NCBI GenBank assembly: GCA_033857955.1
Contig: JAWVCW010000010.1
Coordinates: forward strand, 62,001-126,000
Direction of reading: 5' to 3'
DNA length: 64,000 nt
DNA from: Gaiellasilicea sp033857955
Lineage (GTDB): Bacteria > Actinomycetota > Thermoleophilia > Gaiellales > Gaiellaceae
The notes beneath the pieces are model-generated. The model was not told the origin of the DNA. It did not search any database and saw only the letters and a list, made by a program, of their open reading frames with translations. Below are positions 24,522 through 33,055 of this stretch, in pieces (positions within the stretch are counted from its first letter, which is position 1; each line of letters begins with the position of its first letter). The position numbers were made by a program, and so were the translations under genes.

Positions 24522-24743
24522 ATGTGGCACGTTGGCGCTCTAGCGGGAACAATCGCCGCGGCGGCGCTCGAGTACAACCACTACTGCACCAATCCTTTGA
24601 GCTCCGCAGCGGCGGAGCACCAGCCAACCTGCGCCAGCCTGATGGTCGATCCACACCACGCCACCTGGGCCGGCCTCGGTGCGGTCATCGGCGGGTGCGC
24701 CGGGCTCGCCTACCAGGCGTACGAGAGCAAGCAGCATCGTTAG
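24522..24743 (+). CDS. Small membrane protein, 73 residues
   Basis: Not recognised. ATG 24522 has an AGGAGG site 8 bp upstream. There are two short hydrophobic segments, near residues 5-17 and 50-67 (TWAGLGAVIGGCAGLAYQAY). A Cys/His-containing loop lies between them (NHYCTNP, HQPTCASL, DPHHATW), giving two Cys outside the helices. Possible control by the paired palindromes upstream. The bidirectional hairpin at 24784 can end its transcript. Confidence 0.7.
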   Translation: MWHVGALAGTIAAAALEYNHYCTNPLSSAAAEHQPTCASLMVDPHHATWAGLGAVIGGCAGLAYQAYESKQHR

Positions 24744-24783
24744 CGCCGGATCAGGCTGGCCGCGGGACGAGAAGGGTGCAAAA

Positions 24784-24801
24784 AGCCCGCTCGTGCGGGC
24801 T
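24784..24801 (-). terminator. Hairpin terminator downstream of tRNA-Trp
   Basis: AGCCCGC/GCGGGCT stem with a 4-base loop. Read on the minus strand it is followed by TTTTG, just after the tRNA 3' end. It can also stop plus-strand transcription from 24743. Confidence 0.85.
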
Positions 24802-24820
24802 CTTTGGCTTTACCAAGGGA

Positions 24821-24893
<73 letters not shown>

Positions 24894-24924
24894 ACGGCTC
24901 GGGGTCGGATTGTAGCCTTGCCGA

Positions 24925-25095
24925 ATGCCGTCGCAGCGCCACGCGCTCGGAGTCCTGTTCCTCGTCCTCACGCTCGTGTTCGGTCTGATCGCGCTGGCGG
25001 CCGGCCGGGCGGGCGTCTGGCCGGTCGCGCTCGCTGCGACGGCGCTCGGCGGCTGGATGGCGACGATGTCGATCCGGCTGCTGCTGCGGCATTGA
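24925..25095 (+). CDS. Small two-helix membrane protein, 56 residues
   Basis: Begins at ATG 24925 and ends TGA 25095. The first helix is LGVLFLVLTLVFGLIALAAG and the second WPVALAATALGGWMATMSIR. It is located 36 bp before the WhiG-type sigma gene, so cotranscription is possible. The function is unknown. Confidence 0.65.
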   Translation: MPSQRHALGVLFLVLTLVFGLIALAAGRAGVWPVALAATALGGWMATMSIRLLLRH

Positions 25096-25131
25096 GCAAG
25101 AGTTGTCGCGCCTGCGGCGTATTCTTCCTCC

Positions 25132-25911
25132 GTGGCGAAGGTCGAGGACACGAGTGGGCTCTGGGCGGAGTACAAGAGCTCTGGTGACCGCGCGGTCCGC
25201 GACCGGCTGATCCTCACCTACGCACCGCTCGTCAAGTTCGTCGCGGGCCGCCTCGGCAGCGGGTTGCCGGCGCATGTGGACGAGGGCGATCTCGTGTCCT
25301 ACGGGCTGCTCGGGCTGATCGGCGCGATCGAGCGGTTCGACCCCGACCGCGAGATCAAGTTCGAGACGTACGCGATCGCGCGGATCAAGGGCGCGATCAT
25401 CGACGAGCTGCGCGCACTCGACTGGGTGCCGCGCTCGGTGCGGGCGCGTGCACGCGATATCGAGCGGGCGATCGCCGAGCTGGAGAAGAAGCTCCACCGC
25501 GCCCCGACCGACGAGGAGATCGCGACGAGACTCGGGATGACCGAGGACGAGCTGGGGGCGAGCCTGACCGAGATCTCGCGCTCGTCGATCGCGGCGCTGG
25601 ACGAGCTCTGGACGGTCTCCTCGGGCGGCGACCAGATCGCTCTGATCGACACGATCGAGGACACGCAGGGCCCCGAGCCGCAGTTGGCGCTCGCGCAGAC
25701 GGAGATGAAAGAGGCACTCGGCGAGGCGATCGCGCGGCTCCCGGAGCGCGAGAAGCTCGTCGTCACGCTCTACTACTACGAGGAGCTGACCCTGCGCGAG
25801 ATCGGCGAGGTGCTCGGCGTCACCGAGTCGCGTGTCTCGCAGCTCCACACGAAGGCGATCCTCCGGCTCAAGGCCCGCCTCGGCGGCGCCGCCCGCGTGC
25901 CATCGGCGTAA
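25132..25911 (+). CDS. whiG: RNA polymerase sigma factor, WhiG/FliA family
   Basis: 259-residue sigma factor with regions 2, 3 and 4 complete. Region 2 shows ILTYAPLVKFVAGRLGSGLP, GDLVSYGLLGLIGAIERFDP and FETYAIARIKGAIIDELRAL. DWVPRSVR is the FliA/WhiG signature. Region 3 has RAPTDEEIATRLGMTEDEL, and region 4 has LTLREIGEVLGVTESRVSQL. In actinobacteria WhiG commits to sporulation or, in flagellated lineages, drives motility genes. No flagellar or anti-sigma gene lies nearby, so the regulon is not visible. GTG start. Confidence 0.9.
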   Translation: MAKVEDTSGLWAEYKSSGDRAVRDRLILTYAPLVKFVAGRLGSGLPAHVDEGDLVSYGLLGLIGAIERFDPDREIKFETYAIARIKGAIIDELRALDWVPRSVRARARDIERAIAELEKKLHRAPTDEEIATRLGMTEDELGASLTEISRSSIAALDELWTVSSGGDQIALIDTIEDTQGPEPQLALAQTEMKEALGEAIARLPEREKLVVTLYYYEELTLREIGEVLGVTESRVSQLHTKAILRLKARLGGAARVPSA

Positions 25912-25971
25912 TCCCGCGCGACAGCGTTACGATTCGGCTCCCATCCCAGTGAGCCGAGGAGGAAGCCGCGC

Positions 25972-28029
25972 ATGCCAGCTTTCGAGCCTGGAAAGATCCG
26001 CAACGTCGCCGTCGTCGGTCATCGCGGTACGGGCAAGACCTCGCTCGTCGAGGCAATGCTCTTCCAGGCGGGCGAGACGAACCGGCTCGGCACGATCGAC
26101 GCGGGCTCGACGATCTCCGACTGGGACGACGACGAGCAGCAGCGAAAGATGTCGGTCTCGCTCTCGCTCACGCACGCGGACTGGCAGGGGCGGAAGCTGA
26201 ACCTGATCGACGTTCCGGGCGATCCGAGCTTTCAGGGAGAGGCTCGCTCCTCGCTTCGGGTCGTCGAGGGCGCCCTCGTCGTCCTCAGTGGCGTCATGGG
26301 CGTCGAGGTGGGGACGTCGCGTGTCTGGAAGCGGGCCGAGGAGCTCGGGATCGCGCGGGTCCTCTTCGTCAACATGCTCGATCGCGAGCGGGCCGACTTC
26401 TTCCGCGCGCTCGGCCAGATGCAGGAGCAGCTCTCCGAGCGCTGCGTCGCCGTGCACCTCCCGATCGGCTCCGAGCACGAGCTGACGGGGATCGTCGACC
26501 TGCTCCACATGTGCGCCTACACGAGCCCCGACGGCGACAAGGAGCCGGAGCCCGGGCCGATTCCCGACGAGCTGGCCGGCCTCGTCCAGGAATACCGCGA
26601 GAAGCTGCTCGACGAGGTCGTTCAAACAGACGAGGCGCTGATGGAGAAGTACCTCGAGGGCGAGGAGCTCGGCGTGGAGGAGGTCGCGCATGCGCTCAAG
26701 GACGCGGTCACGCGCGGCGAGGTCTTCCCTGTGGCCGCCGGGATCGCGACGAAGAACCTCGGCACGCACGCTCTGCTCGACCTGATCGTGGAGGGCGTCC
26801 CCTCGCCGGCCAAGGCAGGCTCGATCACGCACATCGACGGCGCCGAGACGGCCGCTTTCGTGTTCAAGACGATCGCCGACCCGTTCGCCGGGCGGATCAA
26901 CCTGTTTCGCGTCCTCCAGGGCTCGGTCAAGCCCGACCAGACGCTCGTGGACGCGCGCACCCACGCCAAGGAGCGGATGGGCTCGCTCCTCTTTCAGCAG
27001 GGCAAGGAGCACATCGCCGCGCAGGAGTTCGGGCCGGGGGACATCGGCGCAGTCGCGAAGCTGAAGGAAGTGCAGACCGGCGACCTGCTGCTCGACAGGG
27101 AGGTCGCCGCCACCGACATCCCGGAGATCGGATTTCCCGAGCCGGTGATGAGCTTCGCGGTCACGCCGAGGTCGAAGGGGGAGGAGGAGAAGGTCGCGAC
27201 CGCGATTCGCCGGCTCGCGGAGGAGGATCCGACACTGCGTCTGCGGCGGGACAAGCAGACCGGGGAGGAGATCCTGTCCGGGATGAGCCAGATGCACGTC
27301 GAGGTGGCCCTCGAGCGCGCGAAGCGGCGCTTCGGCGTCGACGTCGAGCTGCACAAGCCGCGCGTGCCGTACCTCGAGACGATCCGCAAGGAATCGCGCT
27401 CACACGCGCGCTACAAGAAGCAGACCGGCGGCCGCGGCCAGTTCGGGGACTGCACGATCGTGCTCGAGCCGATCGACGGAAACGTGGGCTACGAGTTCGT
27501 CGACAAGATCGTGGGCGGCGTGATTCCGCAGAGCTTCCGCCCGGCGGTGGACAAGGGGATCCAGGAGGCGATGCACCACGGCGAGCTTGCGGGCGCACCC
27601 GTGCAGGGCGTACGCGTGCTCCTGGTGGACGGCTCGTACCACACCGTGGACTCGTCGGAGATGGCGTTCAAGATCGCCGGCTCGATGGCGTTCAAGGACG
27701 CGTACTCGAAAGCCGAGCCGGTGCTGCTCGAGCCGATCATGGAGCTCGAGGTGACCGTTCCCGACGAGGCGGTCGGCGCCGTCAACGGCGACCTCAACTC
27801 GCGCCGTGGCCGTCTGCACGGGATGGAGCCGGCCGCGGGCATGACGACGATCAAGGCCGAGGTGCCGATGTCCGAGGTCCTCACGTACTCGCAGACGCTG
27901 ACCTCGATCACCGGCGGCCGCGGCGAGTACTCGATGCACTTCCTGCGCTACGAGGAAGTGCCGGCCCACGTCGCTCAGAAGGTGATCGACGACACGAAGC
28001 GCGAGCGCGAAGCCGCCGCGGCTCACTGA
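25972..28029 (+). CDS. EF-G-like translational GTPase (FusA2-type)
   Basis: 685-residue translation-factor GTPase with EF-G domain order. G1 is VVGHRGTGKTSLVEAM; G3 is DVPGDPSF, where the canonical catalytic His is Asp; G4 is NMLD instead of NKxD. Domains II-V follow (PRSKGEEEKV, GMSQMHVEVALERAKRRFGV, GGRGQFGDCTIVLEP, GGRGEYSMHFLRYEEVP). These G-domain changes are of the kind seen in the EF-G2 group, so altered GTPase behaviour and a specialised rather than housekeeping role are likely. It is followed by a small acidic-tailed gene 7 bp later, probably in one operon. Confidence 0.9.
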   Translation: MPAFEPGKIRNVAVVGHRGTGKTSLVEAMLFQAGETNRLGTIDAGSTISDWDDDEQQRKMSVSLSLTHADWQGRKLNLIDVPGDPSFQGEARSSLRVVEGALVVLSGVMGVEVGTSRVWKRAEELGIARVLFVNMLDRERADFFRALGQMQEQLSERCVAVHLPIGSEHELTGIVDLLHMCAYTSPDGDKEPEPGPIPDELAGLVQEYREKLLDEVVQTDEALMEKYLEGEELGVEEVAHALKDAVTRGEVFPVAAGIATKNLGTHALLDLIVEGVPSPAKAGSITHIDGAETAAFVFKTIADPFAGRINLFRVLQGSVKPDQTLVDARTHAKERMGSLLFQQGKEHIAAQEFGPGDIGAVAKLKEVQTGDLLLDREVAATDIPEIGFPEPVMSFAVTPRSKGEEEKVATAIRRLAEEDPTLRLRRDKQTGEEILSGMSQMHVEVALERAKRRFGVDVELHKPRVPYLETIRKESRSHARYKKQTGGRGQFGDCTIVLEPIDGNVGYEFVDKIVGGVIPQSFRPAVDKGIQEAMHHGELAGAPVQGVRVLLVDGSYHTVDSSEMAFKIAGSMAFKDAYSKAEPVLLEPIMELEVTVPDEAVGAVNGDLNSRRGRLHGMEPAAGMTTIKAEVPMSEVLTYSQTLTSITGGRGEYSMHFLRYEEVPAHVAQKVIDDTKREREAAAAH

Positions 28030-28036
28030 GGCTGAC

Positions 28037-28390
28037 GTGCCGCTCGCCGACCCCGAGGAGTTCGAGCGGCGCCTGCTTGCGCTCGTCCGCGATTACCTCC
28101 GCAACGCCGATGAGAACGAGATCTACAACGACGGGTACGAGATCCCGGACTTCACCGTCGTCCTCAACATCCACGACCCACCGCGGCCGGAATCGGCACT
28201 CGATCCCTGGGACGGGGGCCCGAAGCCGGGGTGGGGGCAGTACGTCGCCTGGACGACGACGATGAGGACAGACTGGCTGCGCGAAGCAACGCTCGAGGAG
28301 GCACTCCAGATGTTTCGGTCGCAAGCGGGCTCCGACGGTCTCGGCGGTGACGGCGACGAGGACGCTGACGACGACGCCGACGACGAGTAG
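28037..28390 (+). CDS. Hypothetical acidic-tailed protein, 117 residues
   Basis: No family recognised. GTG 28037 lies 7 bp after the EF-G-like stop. The N-terminal 90 residues are globular-looking (FERRLLALVRDYLRNADENE, TVVLNIHDPP, GWGQYVAWTTTMRTDWLREA). The last 18 are almost all Asp/Glu/Gly. The position suggests a partner of the GTPase. Confidence 0.7.
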   Translation: MPLADPEEFERRLLALVRDYLRNADENEIYNDGYEIPDFTVVLNIHDPPRPESALDPWDGGPKPGWGQYVAWTTTMRTDWLREATLEEALQMFRSQAGSDGLGGDGDEDADDDADDE

Positions 28391-28443
28391 CGCCGCCTTT
28401 GCGGCCTGTGGATAACTCGAGAACGTCTGCTACGGTCGCTCCT

Positions 28444-29055
28444 ATGCGCGTGACGCGGAACGCCACGGCGCGGACGTGCGCAATCTGCGAGCGCTCGCTG
28501 CTGATGGGCGAGCATGCGATCCGGTTTTCGCCGGACGGAGGCGAGTACGTCGACGTCTGCCCGCTCTGCGCCGAGATCGCGCTCGAGCACGGCTGGCTGC
28601 GTGAGGGAAGCCCGTCGATGCCCACGGTGCCGCTCGACTCGCGCCGCCGCAAGAGCCGCTGGGGCGGCCTACTCGGAGGCGGCAGGCGTGCCGAAGAGGC
28701 GCCGGTCGCCGACGAGCCGATCCTGCGCCGTCTCTCCGAGCCGGAGCTCGCGCTCGTCGAAGCCGCCGACCTCTTCAACTCGAGCCCACATCGCCGCACG
28801 GTCGCCGGCGTCGCCAAGAGCCTGGGAGCACCGAAGTCGTCGATCGTCCCCCTCTCGGGCGTGAGCGGCGAGATGGTCGTCACCGTCACGTGGGAGATCT
28901 CGTGGTACCAGTACCGCGTCTCGCCCGACGCGCCGCAGCCCGTCCGGCTCGTCGAGCGCGGCCACGACCTGGAGGAGCTCGACGCGAGCTTCCAGGAGTG
29001 GAACGCGCAGCTCGCCGACGACGGGCGGTTGATGCCCGACATCGCCCGCGTCTAG
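28444..29055 (+). CDS. Zinc-ribbon hypothetical protein, 203 residues
   Basis: ATG 28444. The N-terminus holds TCAICERSLLMGEHA and VDVCPLCAEIALEHGW, two CxxC pairs forming a likely zinc site. A basic linker follows, then a second domain (RRTVAGVAKSLGAPKSSIVP, VVTVTWEISWYQYRVSPD). No function is assigned. It is separated by 5 bp from the LysE gene. Confidence 0.7.
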   Translation: MRVTRNATARTCAICERSLLMGEHAIRFSPDGGEYVDVCPLCAEIALEHGWLREGSPSMPTVPLDSRRRKSRWGGLLGGGRRAEEAPVADEPILRRLSEPELALVEAADLFNSSPHRRTVAGVAKSLGAPKSSIVPLSGVSGEMVVTVTWEISWYQYRVSPDAPQPVRLVERGHDLEELDASFQEWNAQLADDGRLMPDIARV

Positions 29056-29060
29056 CGTCG

Positions 29061-29690
29061 ATGCCCGATTCGTCGACGCTGTTTCTGTTCGCGGCTGCCG
29101 CAATGGCGCTGATCGTCGTCCCGGGACCGGCCGTCCTCTACATCGTGGCGCAGAGCATCGACCGGGGCCGGCTCGCGGGCGTCGTCTCCGCGCTCGGAGT
29201 CGCCGTCGGCGGGCTCGTCCACGTCACGGCTGCCGCGATCGGCCTCTCGTCGCTGCTCGTGTCCTCCGCGACCGCGTTCGCCGCGGTCAAGTACGCGGGC
29301 GCGGCGTACCTGATCGGGCTCGGCGTGTACACGCTGCTCGTCCGGAGGGAGGAGCCCGCGGCCACCGTGCCGCGCGAGCGGCGCCTCCGCCGCCGTTTCG
29401 GACAAGGCGTCGTCGTGAACGTGCTGAACCCGAAGACGGCGCTCTTCTTCTTTGCGTTCTTGCCTCAGTTCGTCGATCCCGACAAGGGGTCGGCGGCGCT
29501 GCAGATCGGCGTGCTCGGTCTCGTCTTCGTCGGGCTCGCGGTGCTCAGCGACAGTATCTGGGCGCTCGCAGCCGGGACCGCGTCGGAGCGGCTCCGAGGC
29601 AACCGGCGCTTCCTCGCCGTGCAGCGCTACGTCTCCGGTTCGGTGTTCGTCGGTCTCGGCGCATTGACCGCCGGGGCAAAAAGGTACTAG
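29061..29690 (+). CDS. LysE/RhtB family amino-acid exporter
   Basis: 209-residue membrane protein with about six helices. It shows the family signatures VVPGPAVLYIVAQSIDRGR near the N-terminus and NVLNPKTALFFFAFLPQFV in the middle. It exports amino acids or derivatives; the substrate is unknown. ATG 29061 is five bases after the preceding stop, suggesting cotranscription. Confidence 0.9.
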   Translation: MPDSSTLFLFAAAAMALIVVPGPAVLYIVAQSIDRGRLAGVVSALGVAVGGLVHVTAAAIGLSSLLVSSATAFAAVKYAGAAYLIGLGVYTLLVRREEPAATVPRERRLRRRFGQGVVVNVLNPKTALFFFAFLPQFVDPDKGSAALQIGVLGLVFVGLAVLSDSIWALAAGTASERLRGNRRFLAVQRYVSGSVFVGLGALTAGAKRY

Positions 29691-29721
29691 CGCTTCCGGC
29701 GCGAAGACCTACACTCAGACG

Positions 29722-29934
29722 ATGATCTATTGCGTCATCCCCCGCGAGCTGGAAACAGAGCTCTTCGACAAGATGGTCGAGTACTACAAGGACAACCCGA
29801 ACGTGACGGTGATCGTCGACCGGCGCGAGGGTGACGACCGTCGAAACGGCCGTGAGTACGGCGGCCTGCGCGAGACCCGTGACCGGCGGCGCGCGCGCAT
29901 TCCGGGCACGTTCCCGGACGCGGACCCGGAGTAG
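29722..29934 (+). CDS. Small charged protein, 70 residues
   Basis: Unrecognised. ATG 29722. The first half is a compact alpha/beta stretch (YCVIPRELETELFDKMVEYY, NVTVIVDRREGDDRR) and the second is Arg-rich and probably disordered. The gene stands between the LysE and ALDH genes, same strand. Confidence 0.65.
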   Translation: MIYCVIPRELETELFDKMVEYYKDNPNVTVIVDRREGDDRRNGREYGGLRETRDRRRARIPGTFPDADPE

Positions 29935-29959
29935 AGCTCGCCGACTACACTCCGCCCCG

Positions 29960-31468
29960 ATGGCCGTCGCGGCGAAGCAGAGTAAGAACTACGTCGGCGG
30001 AAAGTGGACCGACGCCGCCTCCGGCGAGACCTTCGAGTCGCGCGCGCCCGCGAGCGGCGACACGGTCGGCACCTTCCCTCGCTCGGCCGCTGAGGACGTC
30101 GATCGCGCAGTCGAGGCGGCGAAGGCTGCCTTCGAGGAATGGCGGCTCACCCCGGCGCCAGAGCGCGGAAACGTCCTGTTCCGCTTCGCGCGCCTGCTCG
30201 AGGAGCAGAAGGACGAGCTGACGGAGCTGATGAGCCGCGAGATGGGCAAGGTGCTCGCGGAGGCCGGCGGCGACGTCCAGGAGGCGATCGACATGTCGGT
30301 CTACATGGCCGGCGAAGGGCGCCGCCTCTTCGGCCAGACGACGCCCTCCGAGCTGCGTGACAAGTTCCAGATGTCGGTGCGGATGCCGGTGGGAGTCGTC
30401 GGCGCGATCACGCCGTGGAACTTCCCGATCGCGATCCCGGCCTGGAAGCTCGCACCCGCGCTCGTCTGCGGCAACACGGTCGTTCTGAAGCCGGCCGAGG
30501 ACACGCCGGCACTCGCCGAGCGCTTCATCGAGCTGCTCGGCGAGTCGGGCCTGCCGGACGGGGTCGTCAACCTCGTCCACGGCTACGGCGAGGAGGCCGG
30601 CGAGCGGCTCGTCCGCCATCCGGACGTTCCGATCATCACCTTCACGGGCTCGCGCGAGACCGGGATCGCGGTCACGAAGGCGGCCGCCGACAACCTCAAG
30701 CACGTCCACCTGGAGCTCGGGGGCAAGAACGCGATCATCGTCCTCGACGACGCCGATCTCGAGCTCGCGGTCGAGGGGATCGTGTGGTCGGCCTTCGGCA
30801 CCTCCGGCCAGCGATGCACGGCCGCAAGCCGCGTGATCGTCCAGGAGGCGGTCTACGGCGAGCTTCAGAAGCGGCTCGTCGAGCGTGCCGAGAAGATGCG
30901 CATCGGCCCCGGCTGGGATCCCGAGACCGACCTCGGGCCGGTGATCAACCGCGAGTCGCTCGACAAGATCCACTCGTACACCGGGATCGGCACCGACGAG
31001 GGCGCCAAGCTCCTCACCGGCGGTGAGGCCGCGACCGACGGCGACCTCGGCAAGGGGTTCTTCTACCGCCCGACGATCTTCGCGGACGTCGAGCCGCAGA
31101 TGCGGATCGCGCAGGAGGAGATCTTCGGCCCGACCACGGCGCTCATCCCGGTCAAGGACTTCGACGAGGCGATCCGCGTGGCGAACGGGATCCGCTACGG
31201 GCTCTCGTCCTCGATCTTCACGCGCGACGTGAACAAGGCGTTCCGGGCGATGCGCGACCTGCAGACAGGAATCACGTACATCAACGCCGGCACGACCGGC
31301 GCCGAGGTCCATCTCCCGTTCGGCGGCACCAAGGACACCGGCAACGGCCATCGCGAAGCCGGTCAGGCGGCGCTCGACGTCTTCACGGAGTGGAAGTCGT
31401 TGTACATCGACTACTCCGGCAAGCTGCAGCGCGCGCAGATCGACAACGTCGAGCAGCCGGCGCCCTGA
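29960..31468 (+). CDS. Aldehyde dehydrogenase, ALDH7 (aminoadipate-semialdehyde) type
   Basis: 502-residue NAD-linked aldehyde dehydrogenase. Conserved pieces are GAITPWNFPIAIPAWKLAPA, VVLKPAEDTP, FTGSRETG, HLELGGKNA (general-base Glu near 252), SGQRCTAAS (nucleophile Cys near 286) and EEIFGP. The C-terminal GAEVHLPFGGTKDTGNGHRE is typical of ALDH7/piperideine-6-carboxylate dehydrogenases, which act in lysine breakdown. ATG 29960 is chosen from the alignment of the N-terminal YVGGKW motif. Downstream are two copies of the 19-bp palindrome. Confidence 0.9.
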   Translation: MAVAAKQSKNYVGGKWTDAASGETFESRAPASGDTVGTFPRSAAEDVDRAVEAAKAAFEEWRLTPAPERGNVLFRFARLLEEQKDELTELMSREMGKVLAEAGGDVQEAIDMSVYMAGEGRRLFGQTTPSELRDKFQMSVRMPVGVVGAITPWNFPIAIPAWKLAPALVCGNTVVLKPAEDTPALAERFIELLGESGLPDGVVNLVHGYGEEAGERLVRHPDVPIITFTGSRETGIAVTKAAADNLKHVHLELGGKNAIIVLDDADLELAVEGIVWSAFGTSGQRCTAASRVIVQEAVYGELQKRLVERAEKMRIGPGWDPETDLGPVINRESLDKIHSYTGIGTDEGAKLLTGGEAATDGDLGKGFFYRPTIFADVEPQMRIAQEEIFGPTTALIPVKDFDEAIRVANGIRYGLSSSIFTRDVNKAFRAMRDLQTGITYINAGTTGAEVHLPFGGTKDTGNGHREAGQAALDVFTEWKSLYIDYSGKLQRAQIDNVEQPAP

Positions 31469-31512
31469 GCGCCCTCCGACCTCTACCCGCTCCGCACGCC
31501 TTGAACGACGCC

Positions 31513-31531
31513 TTGTGTTTCAGAAACACAA
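31513..31531. repeat. 19-bp palindrome, copy 1 (pair A)
   Basis: TTGTGTTTC-A-GAAACACAA, perfect 9-bp arms around one base, followed by AAGTC. It lies between the ALDH and RNase HI genes. Centre to centre with copy 2 is 85 bp. Confidence 0.9.
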
Positions 31532-31597
31532 AGTCTCCCGAGCGCGGGAAACCAGGTGTGTGCAGGGAGATCGACCGCAGCGCGGCGCGGGCTGAGC

Positions 31598-31616
31598 TTG
31601 TGTTTCTGAAACACAA
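31598..31616. repeat. 19-bp palindrome, copy 2 (pair A)
   Basis: TTGTGTTTC-T-GAAACACAA, again followed by AAGTC. It ends 21 bp before the RNase HI start codon. The 66-bp spacer between copies 1 and 2 has its own CTCCC/GGGAG inverted repeat. Confidence 0.9.
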
Positions 31617-31637
31617 AGTCCTTTCGGGACGGTTGGC

Positions 31638-32045
31638 GTGAGGGCGCGGCTGTCGACCGATGGCGGGGCGCGCGGGAATCCCGGGCCGGCCGCCTACGCG
31701 TACGTGCTCGAGGCGCCCGATGGGACCGTGCTGGCAGCTCACGGCGAGGCGATCGGCGTCGCGACGAACAACGTCGCGGAGTACCGCGCCCTCGTCGCCG
31801 GGCTCGAGAAGGCCGTCGAGCTGGGGGTGAGCGAGCTCGAGGTGATCTCCGACTCCGAGCTGATGGTGAAGCAGATGCGCGGCGAGTACCGCGTGAGGAA
31901 CGAGGCGCTCCGCGACCTCTCATTGCGGGCGTCGCGGCTCGCTCGGGGCCTCGGTTCCGTGACCTACACCGCCGTCCGGCGCGAGCAAAACAAGCTCGCC
32001 GACCAGCTCGTGAACGAGGCGCTCGACGCCGAAGCTGCCGGCTGA
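31638..32045 (+). CDS. Ribonuclease HI family protein
   Basis: 135-residue RNase H1-fold protein. The four carboxylates are placed as in active enzymes: STDGGARGNPGPAA (Asp 8), NNVAEYRALVAGL (Glu), VISDSELMVKQM (Asp) and NKLADQLVNEAL (Asp). It cleaves RNA in RNA-DNA hybrids. It lacks the basic protrusion, as do many short actinobacterial forms. GTG 31638 is set by the first beta strand. One palindromic repeat ends just upstream and would fall in the 5' leader. tRNA-Gly follows by 24 bp. Confidence 0.88.
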   Translation: MRARLSTDGGARGNPGPAAYAYVLEAPDGTVLAAHGEAIGVATNNVAEYRALVAGLEKAVELGVSELEVISDSELMVKQMRGEYRVRNEALRDLSLRASRLARGLGSVTYTAVRREQNKLADQLVNEALDAEAAG

Positions 32046-32052
32046 CCGTCGC

Positions 32053-32058
32053 TATACT
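32053..32058 (+). promoter_or_regulatory. -10 box of tRNA-Gly
   Basis: TATACT, 11 bp before the mature tRNA 5' end, matches the actinobacterial -10 consensus. Confidence 0.6.
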
Positions 32059-32068
32059 GGCGGCCCAC

Positions 32069-32142
32069 GCGGATGTAGCTCAGTTGGCTAGAGCGTCTGC
32101 TTGCCATGCAGAAGGTCGTGGGTTCGAGTCCCATCATCCGCT
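32069..32142 (+). tRNA. tRNA-Gly (anticodon GCC)
   Basis: 74-nt cloverleaf. The acceptor is GCGGATG/CATCCGC with discriminator T. The anticodon stem is TCTGC/GCAGA with loop TTGCCAT. The T-arm is GTGGGTTCGAGTCCCAT. CCA is not encoded. Confidence 0.96.
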
Positions 32143-32236
32143 TCCCCGAACATGCCGTCGGCTGTCGCACTTGACGGTTGTCGCCGAGCGGCAGACGATC
32201 TCCATTCCATCGTTTTGTATTGGAGGGAGGTCGGTG

Positions 32237-32437
32237 ATGTCGCAGCAGGAGGGCATCGTTGGAGCGTCGTTCGAGTCGTTCGCGGACGCGGCGAAGGCAG
32301 CGTTCGATCAGATTCCCGGTGACCCGAATCGCGAGGGCGCTGCGGCGGCCGATGTCGCGCGCCTTTGGGTGTCCAAGGGTGGCATCGTCGGCCGGGTCCA
32401 GTACCACGCCGAGCTCACCCCGAGCGAGGAGACATGA
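32237..32437 (+). CDS. Dodecin-like small protein, 66 residues
   Basis: ATG 32237 follows a GGAGGGAGG site. The beta-alpha-beta-beta pattern IVGASFESFADAAKAAFDQI then RLWVSKGGIVGRVQYHAELT resembles dodecins, small flavin- or CoA-binding dodecamers. The flavin-stacking Trp of classical dodecins is not obvious, so the assignment is tentative. The next gene starts 34 bp later on the same strand. Confidence 0.6.
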   Translation: MSQQEGIVGASFESFADAAKAAFDQIPGDPNREGAAAADVARLWVSKGGIVGRVQYHAELTPSEET

Positions 32438-32470
32438 TCGCCCACCGTTGGACTTCCTGAAGGAGGCGAG

Positions 32471-33055
32471 ATGCTCGGCACCTGGTCACTGGCAGAGGTC
32501 GAGGGCGCGAAGGCGTATTGGTTCGACTTCCATGTGTCGCTGCTGATCTGGGGACATGCCCCAAATCCCGGCTACACGGTTGAGATTCAGCAGTCTCTGC
32601 TCGACGTCGAGCCGCCGGGTTTCACGGCGCAGTGGCGGCAGCGGCCGGGAATCTGGCCACAGGTCATCGCGCCGTACACCCACCAGCAGACATTCAAGAT
32701 CGGCAGTCGGCGAGAGACGGTGCTCCTTCATCATTCCGGTGGCGAACGACGCGTCGAAGTCGAGGATCGCGCACCTGACGTCGAGGCCGTTGCCGCGGTA
32801 GGAGTGGGGGAGGAGAAACCATTGATCTCCCACAACTTCCACCCACTTTCAGGCGAGGCCCTGCCGGCAACTGAAGCCGTCGGCTATTCGGATGCGTGGG
32901 ATGTGCGCGAAGCCATGCTCGACGCCATTCGTGTTCTTCCCCCGCAGAATCCGAACGTCGCCGACTGGCTCTCTCACTACGAGGTCGTGACGATGGGTGC
33001 AGAGATCGGGGGCATCGCGGGCTTCGATCGCCTGTTCGTTCACGTTCGGTCTTAG
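32471..33055 (+). CDS. Hypothetical protein, 194 residues
   Basis: No family recognised. ATG 32471 has a strong AAGGAGG site. The sequence is soluble, with a Trp/Pro-rich first half (YWFDFHVSLLIWGHAPNPGY, QWRQRPGIWPQVIAPYTHQQ) and a mixed second half ending RLFVHVRS. It is probably cotranscribed with the dodecin-like gene. Confidence 0.7.
   Translation: MLGTWSLAEVEGAKAYWFDFHVSLLIWGHAPNPGYTVEIQQSLLDVEPPGFTAQWRQRPGIWPQVIAPYTHQQTFKIGSRRETVLLHHSGGERRVEVEDRAPDVEAVAAVGVGEEKPLISHNFHPLSGEALPATEAVGYSDAWDVREAMLDAIRVLPPQNPNVADWLSHYEVVTMGAEIGGIAGFDRLFVHVRS

Noticed and set aside
25132..25911. Flagellar locus inferred from the FliA/WhiG sigma factor
   Set aside because: No flagellar, chemotaxis or FlgM-like gene occurs in the window.
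31501..31742. Short reading frames across the palindromes giving CFRNT/FVFQKHK peptides
   Set aside because: They arise from the palindrome itself on both strands, have no ribosome site and overlap real genes.
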